In this document: positions 8,461 to 15,858 of the stretch, piece by piece
How the letters are laid out: each line of letters begins with the position of its first letter
Position numbering within the stretch: position 1 is the stretch's first letter
Assembly (NCBI RefSeq): GCF_000015205.1
Contig: NC_008701.1
Span: 62,001-126,000, forward strand
DNA: 64,000 nt
Origin: Pyrobaculum islandicum DSM 4184
GTDB taxonomy: Archaea; Thermoproteota; Thermoprotei; Thermoproteales; Thermoproteaceae
Direction of reading: 5' to 3'
Program-made: the position numbers and the translations under genes
Notes under the pieces: model-generated
What the model saw: only the letters and a program-made list of their open reading frames with translations
Database searches by the model: none
What the model was told of the DNA's origin: nothing

Positions 8461-8495
8461 GAGTAAATATTTTTAACATAGGCTTCTGAAGACAC

Positions 8496-9992
8496 ATGCG
8501 TATAGGTCTGCTTGTGGGGGCTGTAGCTGTGGTAGTAATTGCGCTTATCGCCGCCCTCCTCGCCACACAACAAGCCCCAGCGCCGTCTCCAACCACCCCG
8601 ACGCCCACAGCCACGCCAACCCCAAGCCCCACGCCAAGTAAAACACCAACGCCCACGCCAACTACCACGCCTACTCCCACGGCGACTACTCCGCAGGTCT
8701 GTACTACGTTGGTTGTTATTACTAGACATCCAACTGACATCCTTGATGTGACAAGGACGCTCTTTTTACAAAGCGATGTGGCTAGGAGGTATGGGATTAG
8801 AGATGTGGTTTTTAGGCCTGTAGCCGCCGCCCAGTGGAGAGCTATAATACAGACGGGCCAGGCAGATGTGGCGTGGGGAGGTGGGCCAACTCTCTTTGAC
8901 TCGCTGTATAAAGACGGCCTTCTGCTCCCGTTGGAGGGAGAGGAGGTGAAGAATGCATTAGCCCAGATTCCCAAGACTATAGCAGGTATGCCTATGACTC
9001 GGACGGGGCCGGATGGCAAAGTCTACTGGGTGGCTTGGGCAGTCTCTAGCTTCGGCATCACCATAAATACGAAGGTTCTCAAAAGCCTCGGCCTGCCCGA
9101 GCCGAAGAGTTGGACAGACCTGGCCTCGTTTGAGTACGGCAAGGCCGTGCTGAGGGGTTCGCCGGCTGCTGGCCTGTCGCAGTTGACTAAGTCTACTAGC
9201 AACACTAGGATTGCTGAGATCATACTACAGGCCTACGGCTGGGACGAGGGGTGGAGGGTGATTACTCTCACCGCGGCCAACGGAAAGATATACGGCGGTA
9301 GCGAAGCCGTGAGAGATGCAGTTATAGCCGGCGACATAGGCGCTGGGTGGACTATAGACTTCTACGGCTATACGGCACAGCTCCAGAACCCAGACACGAA
9401 ATATGTTGTGCCGCCAGATACCTCAGTCAACGGAGACCCCATCGCCGTGGTGAAGGGGACTAAGTGTAGAGAGGCGGCCGAGGCCTTTGTGGCTTGGGTG
9501 ATCACCCAGGGGCAGGTTGTAGTGTTTGACCCCAAGGTGAACAGGATGCCGGTCAACCCCAATGCCTTCAACACGCCGGAGGGGAGGAAGAGGGCGGATC
9601 TCAAGGCCGTGTACGACTACATGCTCAACCTCAAGACTATAAACTTCAACGACACCCTGGCTCTCGCCACTGAGAACGTGGTGATGTATTACTTCGACGC
9701 TGCGATTACTGACAACGCCCAGCTTCTCCAAGACGTTTGGGCTAAATTAGTCAAGGCCTATCTCGCTGGAAAGATAGATAAAGCTACGGCAGAGGCTCTG
9801 GCCAAACGTTTGGGCGAGCTGGTCACCTTTGTAGACCCGGACACTGGCCAGCCTGTTAAATTAACTATGGAGTACGCCATGAAGATTAACGACAGAATTG
9901 CAAACGACGCCGCCTTCCGTGACAAAATATACGCAGCATGGAGAGATGCTGCCAGGAAGAAGTATCAAGAAATTGCTTCACAAATCCCCTAA
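8496..9992 (+). CDS. Membrane-anchored ABC transporter solute-binding protein with Thr-Pro stalk
   Basis: 498 residues. An N-terminal hydrophobic anchor (about 4-24) is followed by a Thr-Pro stalk (28-67) and a periplasmic-binding-protein fold of the iron/thiamine/phosphonate type: GQADVAWGGGPTLFDSL, a glycine-rich hinge block, then WAVSSFGITINT and PKSWTDL, the usual fourth-strand and hinge motifs of this family. It captures a solute outside the membrane for the permease and ATPase encoded next to it. Those genes are on the opposite strand and converge on this one with an 11-base gap, so receptor and transporter are expressed from separate promoters. TATA-like AATATTTTTAAC lies at about 8466-8477. 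Substrate cannot be assigned; iron, thiamine and phosphonates are all seen in the family. Confidence 0.8.
   Translation: MRIGLLVGAVAVVVIALIAALLATQQAPAPSPTTPTPTATPTPSPTPSKTPTPTPTTTPTPTATTPQVCTTLVVITRHPTDILDVTRTLFLQSDVARRYGIRDVVFRPVAAAQWRAIIQTGQADVAWGGGPTLFDSLYKDGLLLPLEGEEVKNALAQIPKTIAGMPMTRTGPDGKVYWVAWAVSSFGITINTKVLKSLGLPEPKSWTDLASFEYGKAVLRGSPAAGLSQLTKSTSNTRIAEIILQAYGWDEGWRVITLTAANGKIYGGSEAVRDAVIAGDIGAGWTIDFYGYTAQLQNPDTKYVVPPDTSVNGDPIAVVKGTKCREAAEAFVAWVITQGQVVVFDPKVNRMPVNPNAFNTPEGRKRADLKAVYDYMLNLKTINFNDTLALATENVVMYYFDAAITDNAQLLQDVWAKLVKAYLAGKIDKATAEALAKRLGELVTFVDPDTGQPVKLTMEYAMKINDRIANDAAFRDKIYAAWRDAARKKYQEIASQIP
8581..8653 (+). repeat. Thr-Pro stalk DNA, copy 2 of an inverted duplication
   Basis: Plus-strand partner of 5476-5548, with a single mismatch over 73 bases. 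The two copies are about 3 kb apart in opposite orientation and flank the 5' parts of two divergent genes. Confidence 0.85.
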
Positions 9993-10003
9993 TCCCCTCT
10001 TTT

Positions 10004-11806
10004 TCAGAGTATAAACCCGTACCTAGTTTTCAACACTCTTGTAGTTAGTGTTATAGCCGCCACCTGTATTAATACCAGAATTAGGCCTAGAGTTGCGGCT
10101 TCTTGCACTCCGTAGAGACCGCTTTCGAACCTCTCCCGCATAAAGGCGGTTATTGGCATGGCTGTGTCTTGGCCAACGCCCTTGAGGACGCCGAGGGTAA
10201 TACTGAGGGAGACTTCGCTGGTGACGTAGACAAAGCCTATCAACGCCCCGCTGAGTATGTTGGTCTTGAGGAGGGGCACTAGTATCTTCCTCAAGACGCC
10301 GAAGTATCCATCGCCGAGGTTCATAGCTACCTCCTCCATAGAGGGGTGGATCTGCTGTAGCCCGGCGTATATGCTACGGACTACGAAGGGGAGCTTCCTG
10401 ACGGAGTAGCCCACGATTAGGTAGAGCTCGGGGTGGCGGAGGGGGTCGAGGGCTTGGGCGAGGGCGGGGGCCGTAGGCTTGAGAAATGTCGACAGTTGGA
10501 GTGAGGTGAGGAAGTAGGCGTAGGCCACGACGAGGCCAGGTATGGCTATGGGCATCGTGGCCAAGGCGTCTAGGGCGTCTGCGGCGGGTCCTCTAGATCT
10601 AGCCGCGGCCAGAGCGATTAACAGCCCTATACCCACCATTATGAGGGTGGCCGTAACTCCGTAGTAGACTGTGTTTATCACGCCTCGGAGGAATAGTGAG
10701 TTTTGGAAAACCTCGGCTATGCGATCCGCGGCGTTTTGTAACGAAGGCGCCTCTGGGAGTGGAGTAGTAGTCCACCTCTCTGCGAAGACTAGCGCTATTG
10801 CGCCTATGAGGGGGGCCGCCGCTGTGAGGACTAGGGGAAAGGCGATTAGATATATCGCGGCCTTGCCCAGGGGGCCTGGCCTGTAGACCCTCGGCCTGAG
10901 CTGTCTAATCAACATGGCGTATTGTCTCAGTCCGACGTATTTCCTCACGGCGAGGAAGGCTGTTATTGAGATTGTGAGGAGGATTAGGGCGAGGAAGGCC
11001 GCAGTTGGGCTTATCTGCCCACGTAGTTGGTCTAGAAACTTAGAGTAGACTTGGTATGAGAGGAGCTTCCGAGCGGCTGGGTCGTCTTGGAATATTATGG
11101 GGGCTGCCACGTCGTCTATGGCGAAGATGAAGACGAGGACGAAGGCGGCGGCGAGGCCCGGCGTGGAGAGGGGGAGCACTACGTCGCGGATTGTCCGCCG
11201 TTCGTCTGCGCCTAGATTCGCAGCCACTTCCTCTAGCGTTGGGTCGACTCGAGTGAGTGCGGCGTAGATATTTAAATACGCTATGGGAAGGAACATTAAG
11301 ATCTGTACGATAGCTACGGCGGCTAAGCCGGAGATCTCTATCCGGAGGGGGAGGAAGGCGCTTAGTATCCAGTTTAGAGTGCCCCAGCGTGGGTCTAAAA
11401 ACTTCCTCACGACGTAGGCTGTGGCAAAGGGCATAACGATTAGGGGGAGGGTGGCTAGGAGGCCTAGGGCTGTTCTGCCGGGGAATACGTATTTGGCGAG
11501 GACGTAGGCGAGGGCGAAACCCAGCGTTGTGTCGACGGCTGCGACGAGGAGGGCGACCCAGAGGCTGTTTATAATCACGCCGAGGTCTGGCCCCCGTATT
11601 ACAAGAGTAGGCGGGTCTGTCGGCCTGATATATATTGCGTTAGAGAAGGCGTCGGGAGAGAGGTTTATGTAAAAGGGGTCTGTTATCGATGTGTATATCT
11701 CGCCTATCCCTGCGAGGACTTGCCAAAAGATAAAGACTATCGGCGCCACTAAGAAGAGCCCTAGGTATGTATACCCCAATGTCGTCGAGAGTTTGATAAA
11801 TCTCAT
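10004..11806 (-). CDS. ABC transporter permease, fused double-domain (FbpB/ThiP type)
   Basis: 600 residues with about twelve membrane helices in two homologous halves. Each half carries the EAA loop that docks the ATPase: EEVAANLGAD (192-201) and EEVAMNLGDG (491-500), both followed by a short helix ending in LP or VPL. Fused permeases of this length are typical of ferric-iron, thiamine and phosphonate importers. The ATG overlaps the end of the ATPase gene by four bases (11803-11806), so the two form an operon read leftward. The binding protein converges from the other side. It sits in the cytoplasmic membrane and provides the translocation path. Confidence 0.88.
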   Translation of the reverse strand: MRFIKLSTTLGYTYLGLFLVAPIVFIFWQVLAGIGEIYTSITDPFYINLSPDAFSNAIYIRPTDPPTLVIRGPDLGVIINSLWVALLVAAVDTTLGFALAYVLAKYVFPGRTALGLLATLPLIVMPFATAYVVRKFLDPRWGTLNWILSAFLPLRIEISGLAAVAIVQILMFLPIAYLNIYAALTRVDPTLEEVAANLGADERRTIRDVVLPLSTPGLAAAFVLVFIFAIDDVAAPIIFQDDPAARKLLSYQVYSKFLDQLRGQISPTAAFLALILLTISITAFLAVRKYVGLRQYAMLIRQLRPRVYRPGPLGKAAIYLIAFPLVLTAAAPLIGAIALVFAERWTTTPLPEAPSLQNAADRIAEVFQNSLFLRGVINTVYYGVTATLIMVGIGLLIALAAARSRGPAADALDALATMPIAIPGLVVAYAYFLTSLQLSTFLKPTAPALAQALDPLRHPELYLIVGYSVRKLPFVVRSIYAGLQQIHPSMEEVAMNLGDGYFGVLRKILVPLLKTNILSGALIGFVYVTSEVSLSITLGVLKGVGQDTAMPITAFMRERFESGLYGVQEAATLGLILVLIQVAAITLTTRVLKTRYGFIL

Positions 11807-12846
11807 GTCTTAAAAGCCCACGCTCTGGCGATTTCTATTTGGATCTCTTCGCCGGGACGCGCTGGCGGCTTCGGCCCCTCGGCTTTGAGCGTCTTGTTGC
11901 TACATCTCAGAGTTGTCTGGTAGAATCTGCCTAAGAACACTACGTCTTCGACAGAGCATCTCACGCCGCCGAATCCCATATATATATCCTCTGGCCTTAT
12001 CACTACATACACCTCGTCTCCTTGCGAAACTTTCTGTGGGGTCTCTGCTGTTATAATAAAGCCGATGTCTATTACGGCAACTTCTCCCCTGGCCTCTACG
12101 ACGCGCCCACGGAAGAGGTTTGACCTGCCTAAAAATGTGGCGACAAAGAAGTTTTGAGGCTTATGGTATATCTCTTCGGGGGTTCCCACTTGTAGTATTC
12201 TCCCGGCGTTCATCACAGCAACGCGGTCGGCTACGGCCATAGCTTCTTCTTGGTCGTGTGTGACATATAGCGTAGTGATAGAGAGTTTTTTTGCTATTTT
12301 CCTAACCTCTTCTCTAAGCTCCACTCTGAGTTTTGCATCCAGATTTGCCAGAGGCTCGTCTAAGAGGAGGACCTCTGGCTGGACTACCAACGCCCTCGCC
12401 AGAGCCACCCTCTGTTGTTGCCCCCCAGACAGTTGGAAAGGCCTTCTATTGCTTAATTCAGCAAGCCCCACTAATTCTAAAACCTCCTCTACCCGTCTCT
12501 TTATCTCCCTCTCTGTAAGGTTAAACTGGTTTTTCTTTAAACGGAGGCCGTAGGCGACATTTTCAAAAACTGTCATGTGAGGCCAGAGGGCCCAGGTCTG
12601 GGGGACTATCGCCGTGTTTCTCTGTTGGGTTGGTATTTTTGTAACATCGCGGTCGTTGAAGTATATTCTGCCGGAGGTGGGCTCCTCTAGCCCGGCCACG
12701 AGACGGAGGAGTGTGGTTTTTCCACAGCCAGACGGCCCCAACACGGCTAGTATCTCCCCGTCGTTTATTACGAGATCTACGTCATCTACAGCCACTACTC
12801 TGTTGTCAAAAACCTTCCGAAGTTTTTCAAGACGTACAATAGTCAC
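11803..12846 (-). CDS. ABC transporter ATP-binding protein (PotA/FbpC type)
   Basis: 347 residues. Walker A GPSGCGKTT (37-45), Q-loop near VPQTW (81-85), signature LSGGQQQR (139-146), Walker B LLLDEP (160-165) and switch histidine in YVTHDQEEA. The remaining ~110 residues match a TOBE-type regulatory domain (VYVVIRPEDIYMG). This layout is that of importer ATPases for iron, sugars, polyamines or phosphonates. First gene of the leftward operon with the fused permease. TATA-like box at 12864-12873 read on the minus strand, about 22 bases from the ATG. Confidence 0.9.
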   Translation of the reverse strand: MTIVRLEKLRKVFDNRVVAVDDVDLVINDGEILAVLGPSGCGKTTLLRLVAGLEEPTSGRIYFNDRDVTKIPTQQRNTAIVPQTWALWPHMTVFENVAYGLRLKKNQFNLTEREIKRRVEEVLELVGLAELSNRRPFQLSGGQQQRVALARALVVQPEVLLLDEPLANLDAKLRVELREEVRKIAKKLSITTLYVTHDQEEAMAVADRVAVMNAGRILQVGTPEEIYHKPQNFFVATFLGRSNLFRGRVVEARGEVAVIDIGFIITAETPQKVSQGDEVYVVIRPEDIYMGFGGVRCSVEDVVFLGRFYQTTLRCSNKTLKAEGPKPPARPGEEIQIEIARAWAFKT

Positions 12847-12863
12847 ATTGTCAATATGGCTAA

Positions 12864-12900
12864 GATATATAAACTATGGTCTGCGAGTTAAGTATATAAA
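12864..12900. promoter_or_regulatory. Back-to-back TATA boxes of the ABC operon and aIF2-gamma
   Basis: GATATATAAA at 12864-12873, read on the minus strand, suits the ABC operon (ATG at 12846). GTATATAAA at 12892-12900 suits aIF2-gamma (ATG at 12920). Both distances fit archaeal transcripts that start at or near the first codon. Confidence 0.65.
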
Positions 12901-12919
12901 CAGTGTCGTAGATGCTGCC

Positions 12920-14155
12920 ATGACATTTGTCTATCCAGACGCCATAATCTCCACGGCGGGTCATGTCGACCATGGGAAGACCCAGACTACATATGCTTTG
13001 TCTGGCGTGTGGGTTATGAAACACAGTGAGGAGATTAAAAAGGCCATGACTATAAAGTTGGGCTATGCCCAAGTCGGTATTTACGACTGCGGCGAGGAGT
13101 ATTACTATACAGACGGCATATTGATAAACAACAAATGTCCAAACGGCTCTGAGCCCAAGCTTGTTAGAAGAATTTCTATATTAGACGTGCCGGGGCATGA
13201 GGTGTTAGTGGCGACTATGGTCTCTGGCGCAGCTGTTGTAGATGGAGCTGTGCTTGTAGTAGACGCCTCCCAGCCCGCCCCCCAGCCTCAGACAGTGGAG
13301 CACTTCGCCGTCCTTGACATTATCGGCGTGAGGAGGCTAGTTGTTGCACAAAATAAGATAGATCTGGTGGTCAAAGAGAAGGCGTTGGAAAACTACGAGC
13401 AGATAAAGAAATTTCTAGCTGGGACGTGGGCAGAGGGGGCTAAGATAGTGCCTATATCTGCTCTACATAGAGTAAATATAGACGTCTTAGCCACCTATAT
13501 CGCCAAGACTGTGCCGCCTCGTGAAGCAGAGCTTGGAAAACCCGCGAGGTTTTCTGTACTCAGGAGTTTTAACGTAAACCCGCCGGGCACTCCCCCCGAG
13601 AAGCTCAGAGGCGGAGTACTCGGAGGCACTCTCCTCCAGGGGGTGTTAAAAGTTGGAGATGAAATCGAGATTAGGCCTGGGCTAAAGGTGGATAAGCCCA
13701 AGCCCGGCTACCAACCGATAATGACAAAAGTCTTGAGCATCGAATACGGCGGTTATAAAGTAGATGAGGCGAGACCCGGGGGGCTTGTCGGCATTATGAC
13801 TGGCCTAGACCCAGCGCTTACTAAGGCAGATGCCCTCGCTGGGGCAGTCGCTGGAAAACCCGGCGCCCTCCCCCCCGTGTGGACTACTGTTGAAATAGAT
13901 ACCAAGCCCATCCCTAGATCTATAGAGGGTAAGACAGAGCCTTTTAGACAGGGAGAAGTTGTATTAATTGCCGTGGGCCCCGCCACAGTGTTTGGCGTAG
14001 TACAAGCTGTCAAGAAGGATTTGGTTACTATAGCTTTGAAAAAAGCTGTATGTGCCGAACAGGGGTCAAAAGTTGTTGTTATTAGACAGGTCAGAAATAG
14101 GTGGATTGTGACAAACTACGGAGTCTTAAAGGGAGGCACAGTAGCACTCGAATAG
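12920..14155 (+). CDS. eif2g: Translation initiation factor aIF2 subunit gamma
   Basis: 411 residues from the ATG at 12920; longer in-frame reading upstream overlaps the divergent ABC gene and its promoter and is not used. GTPase motifs: G1 GHVDHGKT (14-21), G3 DVPGHE (89-94), G4 NKID (145-148). The product is the GTPase subunit of the aIF2 heterotrimer that brings initiator Met-tRNA to the ribosome. The insert that normally binds zinc through four cysteines keeps only two here (C57 and C73). Domains II and III follow in normal order and length. TATA box GTATATAAA lies 20-28 bases before the start. Confidence 0.96.
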   Translation: MTFVYPDAIISTAGHVDHGKTQTTYALSGVWVMKHSEEIKKAMTIKLGYAQVGIYDCGEEYYYTDGILINNKCPNGSEPKLVRRISILDVPGHEVLVATMVSGAAVVDGAVLVVDASQPAPQPQTVEHFAVLDIIGVRRLVVAQNKIDLVVKEKALENYEQIKKFLAGTWAEGAKIVPISALHRVNIDVLATYIAKTVPPREAELGKPARFSVLRSFNVNPPGTPPEKLRGGVLGGTLLQGVLKVGDEIEIRPGLKVDKPKPGYQPIMTKVLSIEYGGYKVDEARPGGLVGIMTGLDPALTKADALAGAVAGKPGALPPVWTTVEIDTKPIPRSIEGKTEPFRQGEVVLIAVGPATVFGVVQAVKKDLVTIALKKAVCAEQGSKVVVIRQVRNRWIVTNYGVLKGGTVALE

Positions 14156-14164
14156 CCGCATAGG

Positions 14165-14218
14165 GCTCAGTCCGCGGAATAGATCTCACCAATCGAGAGG
14201 GGGCAAGTCGTCTTCATT
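14165..14218 (-). ncRNA. Possible C/D box guide sRNA
   Basis: On the minus strand: box C-like ATGAAGA (14217-14211), a degenerate middle with C'-like GTGAGAT (14189-14183), a 12-base guide (14182-14171) and box D CTGA (14170-14167). The 12-base C'-D spacing is the archaeal norm. The D' box is poor and the C' box deviates, so this is only a candidate. An AT-rich stretch (14224-14238) upstream could be its promoter. Confidence 0.3.
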
Positions 14219-14262
14219 GCTATATGGACTTAAATGTATATATTTGAACTTTCATATTCTTA

Positions 14263-14736
14263 GTGTGTCTACTTAGGGTAAACCACGCCGGGGGGCCCGA
14301 CTGGGCGGCTGTGGGAGTGTTGCTAAGGAGTGGAAAAGTGTTGTTAATTAAGCGGGTGGAGAGAGATGGAGACCCCTGGTCTGGCCATGTCGCATTTCCC
14401 GGCGGCAGGTGGAGACCTGGCGAAGATCTTTTGGGGACAGCTGTCAGAGAAATCGAGGAGGAGGTGTCTATACAGGTAACAGACGTCGCAGGGGCCCTCC
14501 CCCCGTTTTCTCCAGGAAACGCACCTTGGCTTAAAGTTGTCCCATTTATATTCACGGGGTGGGTCGGAGAGCCTAGGCCAAATCCGAGGGAGGTTAGAGA
14601 GGCGCGTTGGGTTGGCAGAGATGAGCTTAGAGAAATCACTTGGGGGGGAGAGGCCGCCTTTGAAACAGGCGGGTGGATCATCTGGGGCCTCACCTACAGG
14701 ATTTTGAAAAAACTTATCGACTGCGGCTTGTTTTAA
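14263..14736 (+). CDS. Nudix hydrolase, CoA-diphosphatase-like
   Basis: 157 residues from a GTG at 14263. Nudix box at about 48-70: G-x5-E-x7-REIEEEVSI, with Ser replacing the usual Gly near the end. The preceding WSGHVAFPGG is characteristic of the NudL/CoA-diphosphatase branch, which cleaves CoA to phosphopantetheine and 3',5'-ADP; that substrate is inferred from this motif. C-terminal residues 125-157 form the closing helix. A TATA-like ATGTATATATTT lies at 14234-14245. It faces the MacB-type permease gene, which ends at the very next base. Confidence 0.75.
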   Translation: MCLLRVNHAGGPDWAAVGVLLRSGKVLLIKRVERDGDPWSGHVAFPGGRWRPGEDLLGTAVREIEEEVSIQVTDVAGALPPFSPGNAPWLKVVPFIFTGWVGEPRPNPREVREARWVGRDELREITWGGEAAFETGGWIIWGLTYRILKKLIDCGLF

Positions 14737-15858
14737 CTATTCATAGCGCAGAGCGTCGACAATATTGAGTCTACTGGCTCTATAAGCGGGGACGAGTACG
14801 CCGAGGATATTGGCGCCGATCACCACGGCGGCAGCCGCCCCCACCGCAATAGGCGAGATGGCCAACTTGAGGTATACGCCGGGGCCTAGCGATATTGGGA
14901 TAGCTGAGGCCGCGGCCAATATGGGAAGCGCCGCAAGTACGCCCGCCCCCACCACTATGAAGGTCTCCAGCAGTAGCATAGCCATGACGTGTCTCCTCTT
15001 GAACCCCACTGCACGCATGATGCCTATCTCTTTAGTCCTCTGGAGGATAGATATTGTCACAGTGTCGTAGAGCCACATCGCGGTGACCAACGAGCTGATG
15101 CCCGCCAGCGCCCCAAGGCCGATTTGTGCAACAGAGGCCAGCCGGCCGATTTGCCTAGCCAGAGTTTGAGGCGTAATCACCACGGCGTCTGGGAAGTAGG
15201 GCCTCAGCGCCTGGGCCAGCGCCTCGGCGGCCTGGGGGCTCCTGGCCACTATGTAGAGGATTATATACCTCCTCTCTGGGTACAGGGCGTTGTCTGCCAA
15301 CACGTCTGCGGCCCCGATAAAGCCCGTCGACTCGAAGACGCCCGCCGCCACCACCTCGACGACACTTCCGTCGCTTCTCGTCAACGTCATGGGGGACCCG
15401 GGCGCTACCGGCATATCGCCGGCCGTACGAACGCGGCTGTTTACCATCACCAAGGGCCCTCCGACGTAGAGCTGGCCGCTTCTCAAAGCCTCCTTAGGCA
15501 GGAGGAGCCCTAGGTACTGAGGCGGAATGTAGTACACCGTCACGGCACGCTCCGTCCCGTCTGGCAGCCTGAGTCTTCCAAAGTCCTGTGCTATGGGTAT
15601 CACCACCCCCTCCTTCGCCACAGCCGTAGCTGTGGCCGCGTCTGCCTCCGTGAAATAACCCCTCTGGGCCATAACCCACACCGTGTTTAGGCCCAGCTGC
15701 TGGAAGGCCGACTCCACAGCCGACTTCGCCATCTCCCCCACAGACAGCGCCACGGCCAGCGCCAGAAAGGCCACGAAGACGCCCATAGCCGCAAGTGCCG
15801 ACCTCCCCGCCCTCTCTCTGACAGACTGCCAAGCCAGCCTAGCGAGGTCTGGCAACAC
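14737..15858 (-). CDS. FtsX/MacB-type ABC transporter permease
   Basis: 373 residues: one N-terminal membrane helix (about 19-40), a ~200-residue extracellular domain, then three C-terminal helices with the FtsX signature region (RTKEIGIMRAVGFKRRHV). This is the MacB/LolC architecture, used for mechanotransmission or lipoprotein and peptide export. Its start lies inside the end of the upstream secreted-protein gene (15839-15858 shared), so the pair is cotranscribed. No ATP-binding subunit is encoded next to it in this window, so the ATPase must come from elsewhere. Confidence 0.75.
   Translation of the reverse strand: MLPDLARLAWQSVRERAGRSALAAMGVFVAFLALAVALSVGEMAKSAVESAFQQLGLNTVWVMAQRGYFTEADAATATAVAKEGVVIPIAQDFGRLRLPDGTERAVTVYYIPPQYLGLLLPKEALRSGQLYVGGPLVMVNSRVRTAGDMPVAPGSPMTLTRSDGSVVEVVAAGVFESTGFIGAADVLADNALYPERRYIILYIVARSPQAAEALAQALRPYFPDAVVITPQTLARQIGRLASVAQIGLGALAGISSLVTAMWLYDTVTISILQRTKEIGIMRAVGFKRRHVMAMLLLETFIVVGAGVLAALPILAAASAIPISLGPGVYLKLAISPIAVGAAAAVVIGANILGVLVPAYRASRLNIVDALRYE

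Noticed and set aside
8423-9019. 198-codon minus-strand frame opposite the binding-protein gene
   Set aside because: Shadow of the Thr-Pro stalk and binding domain; no signal or motif.
12614-12919. N-terminal extension of aIF2-gamma by about 100 codons
   Set aside because: It would cover the divergent ABC gene and both TATA boxes; the family starts at the ATG at 12920.
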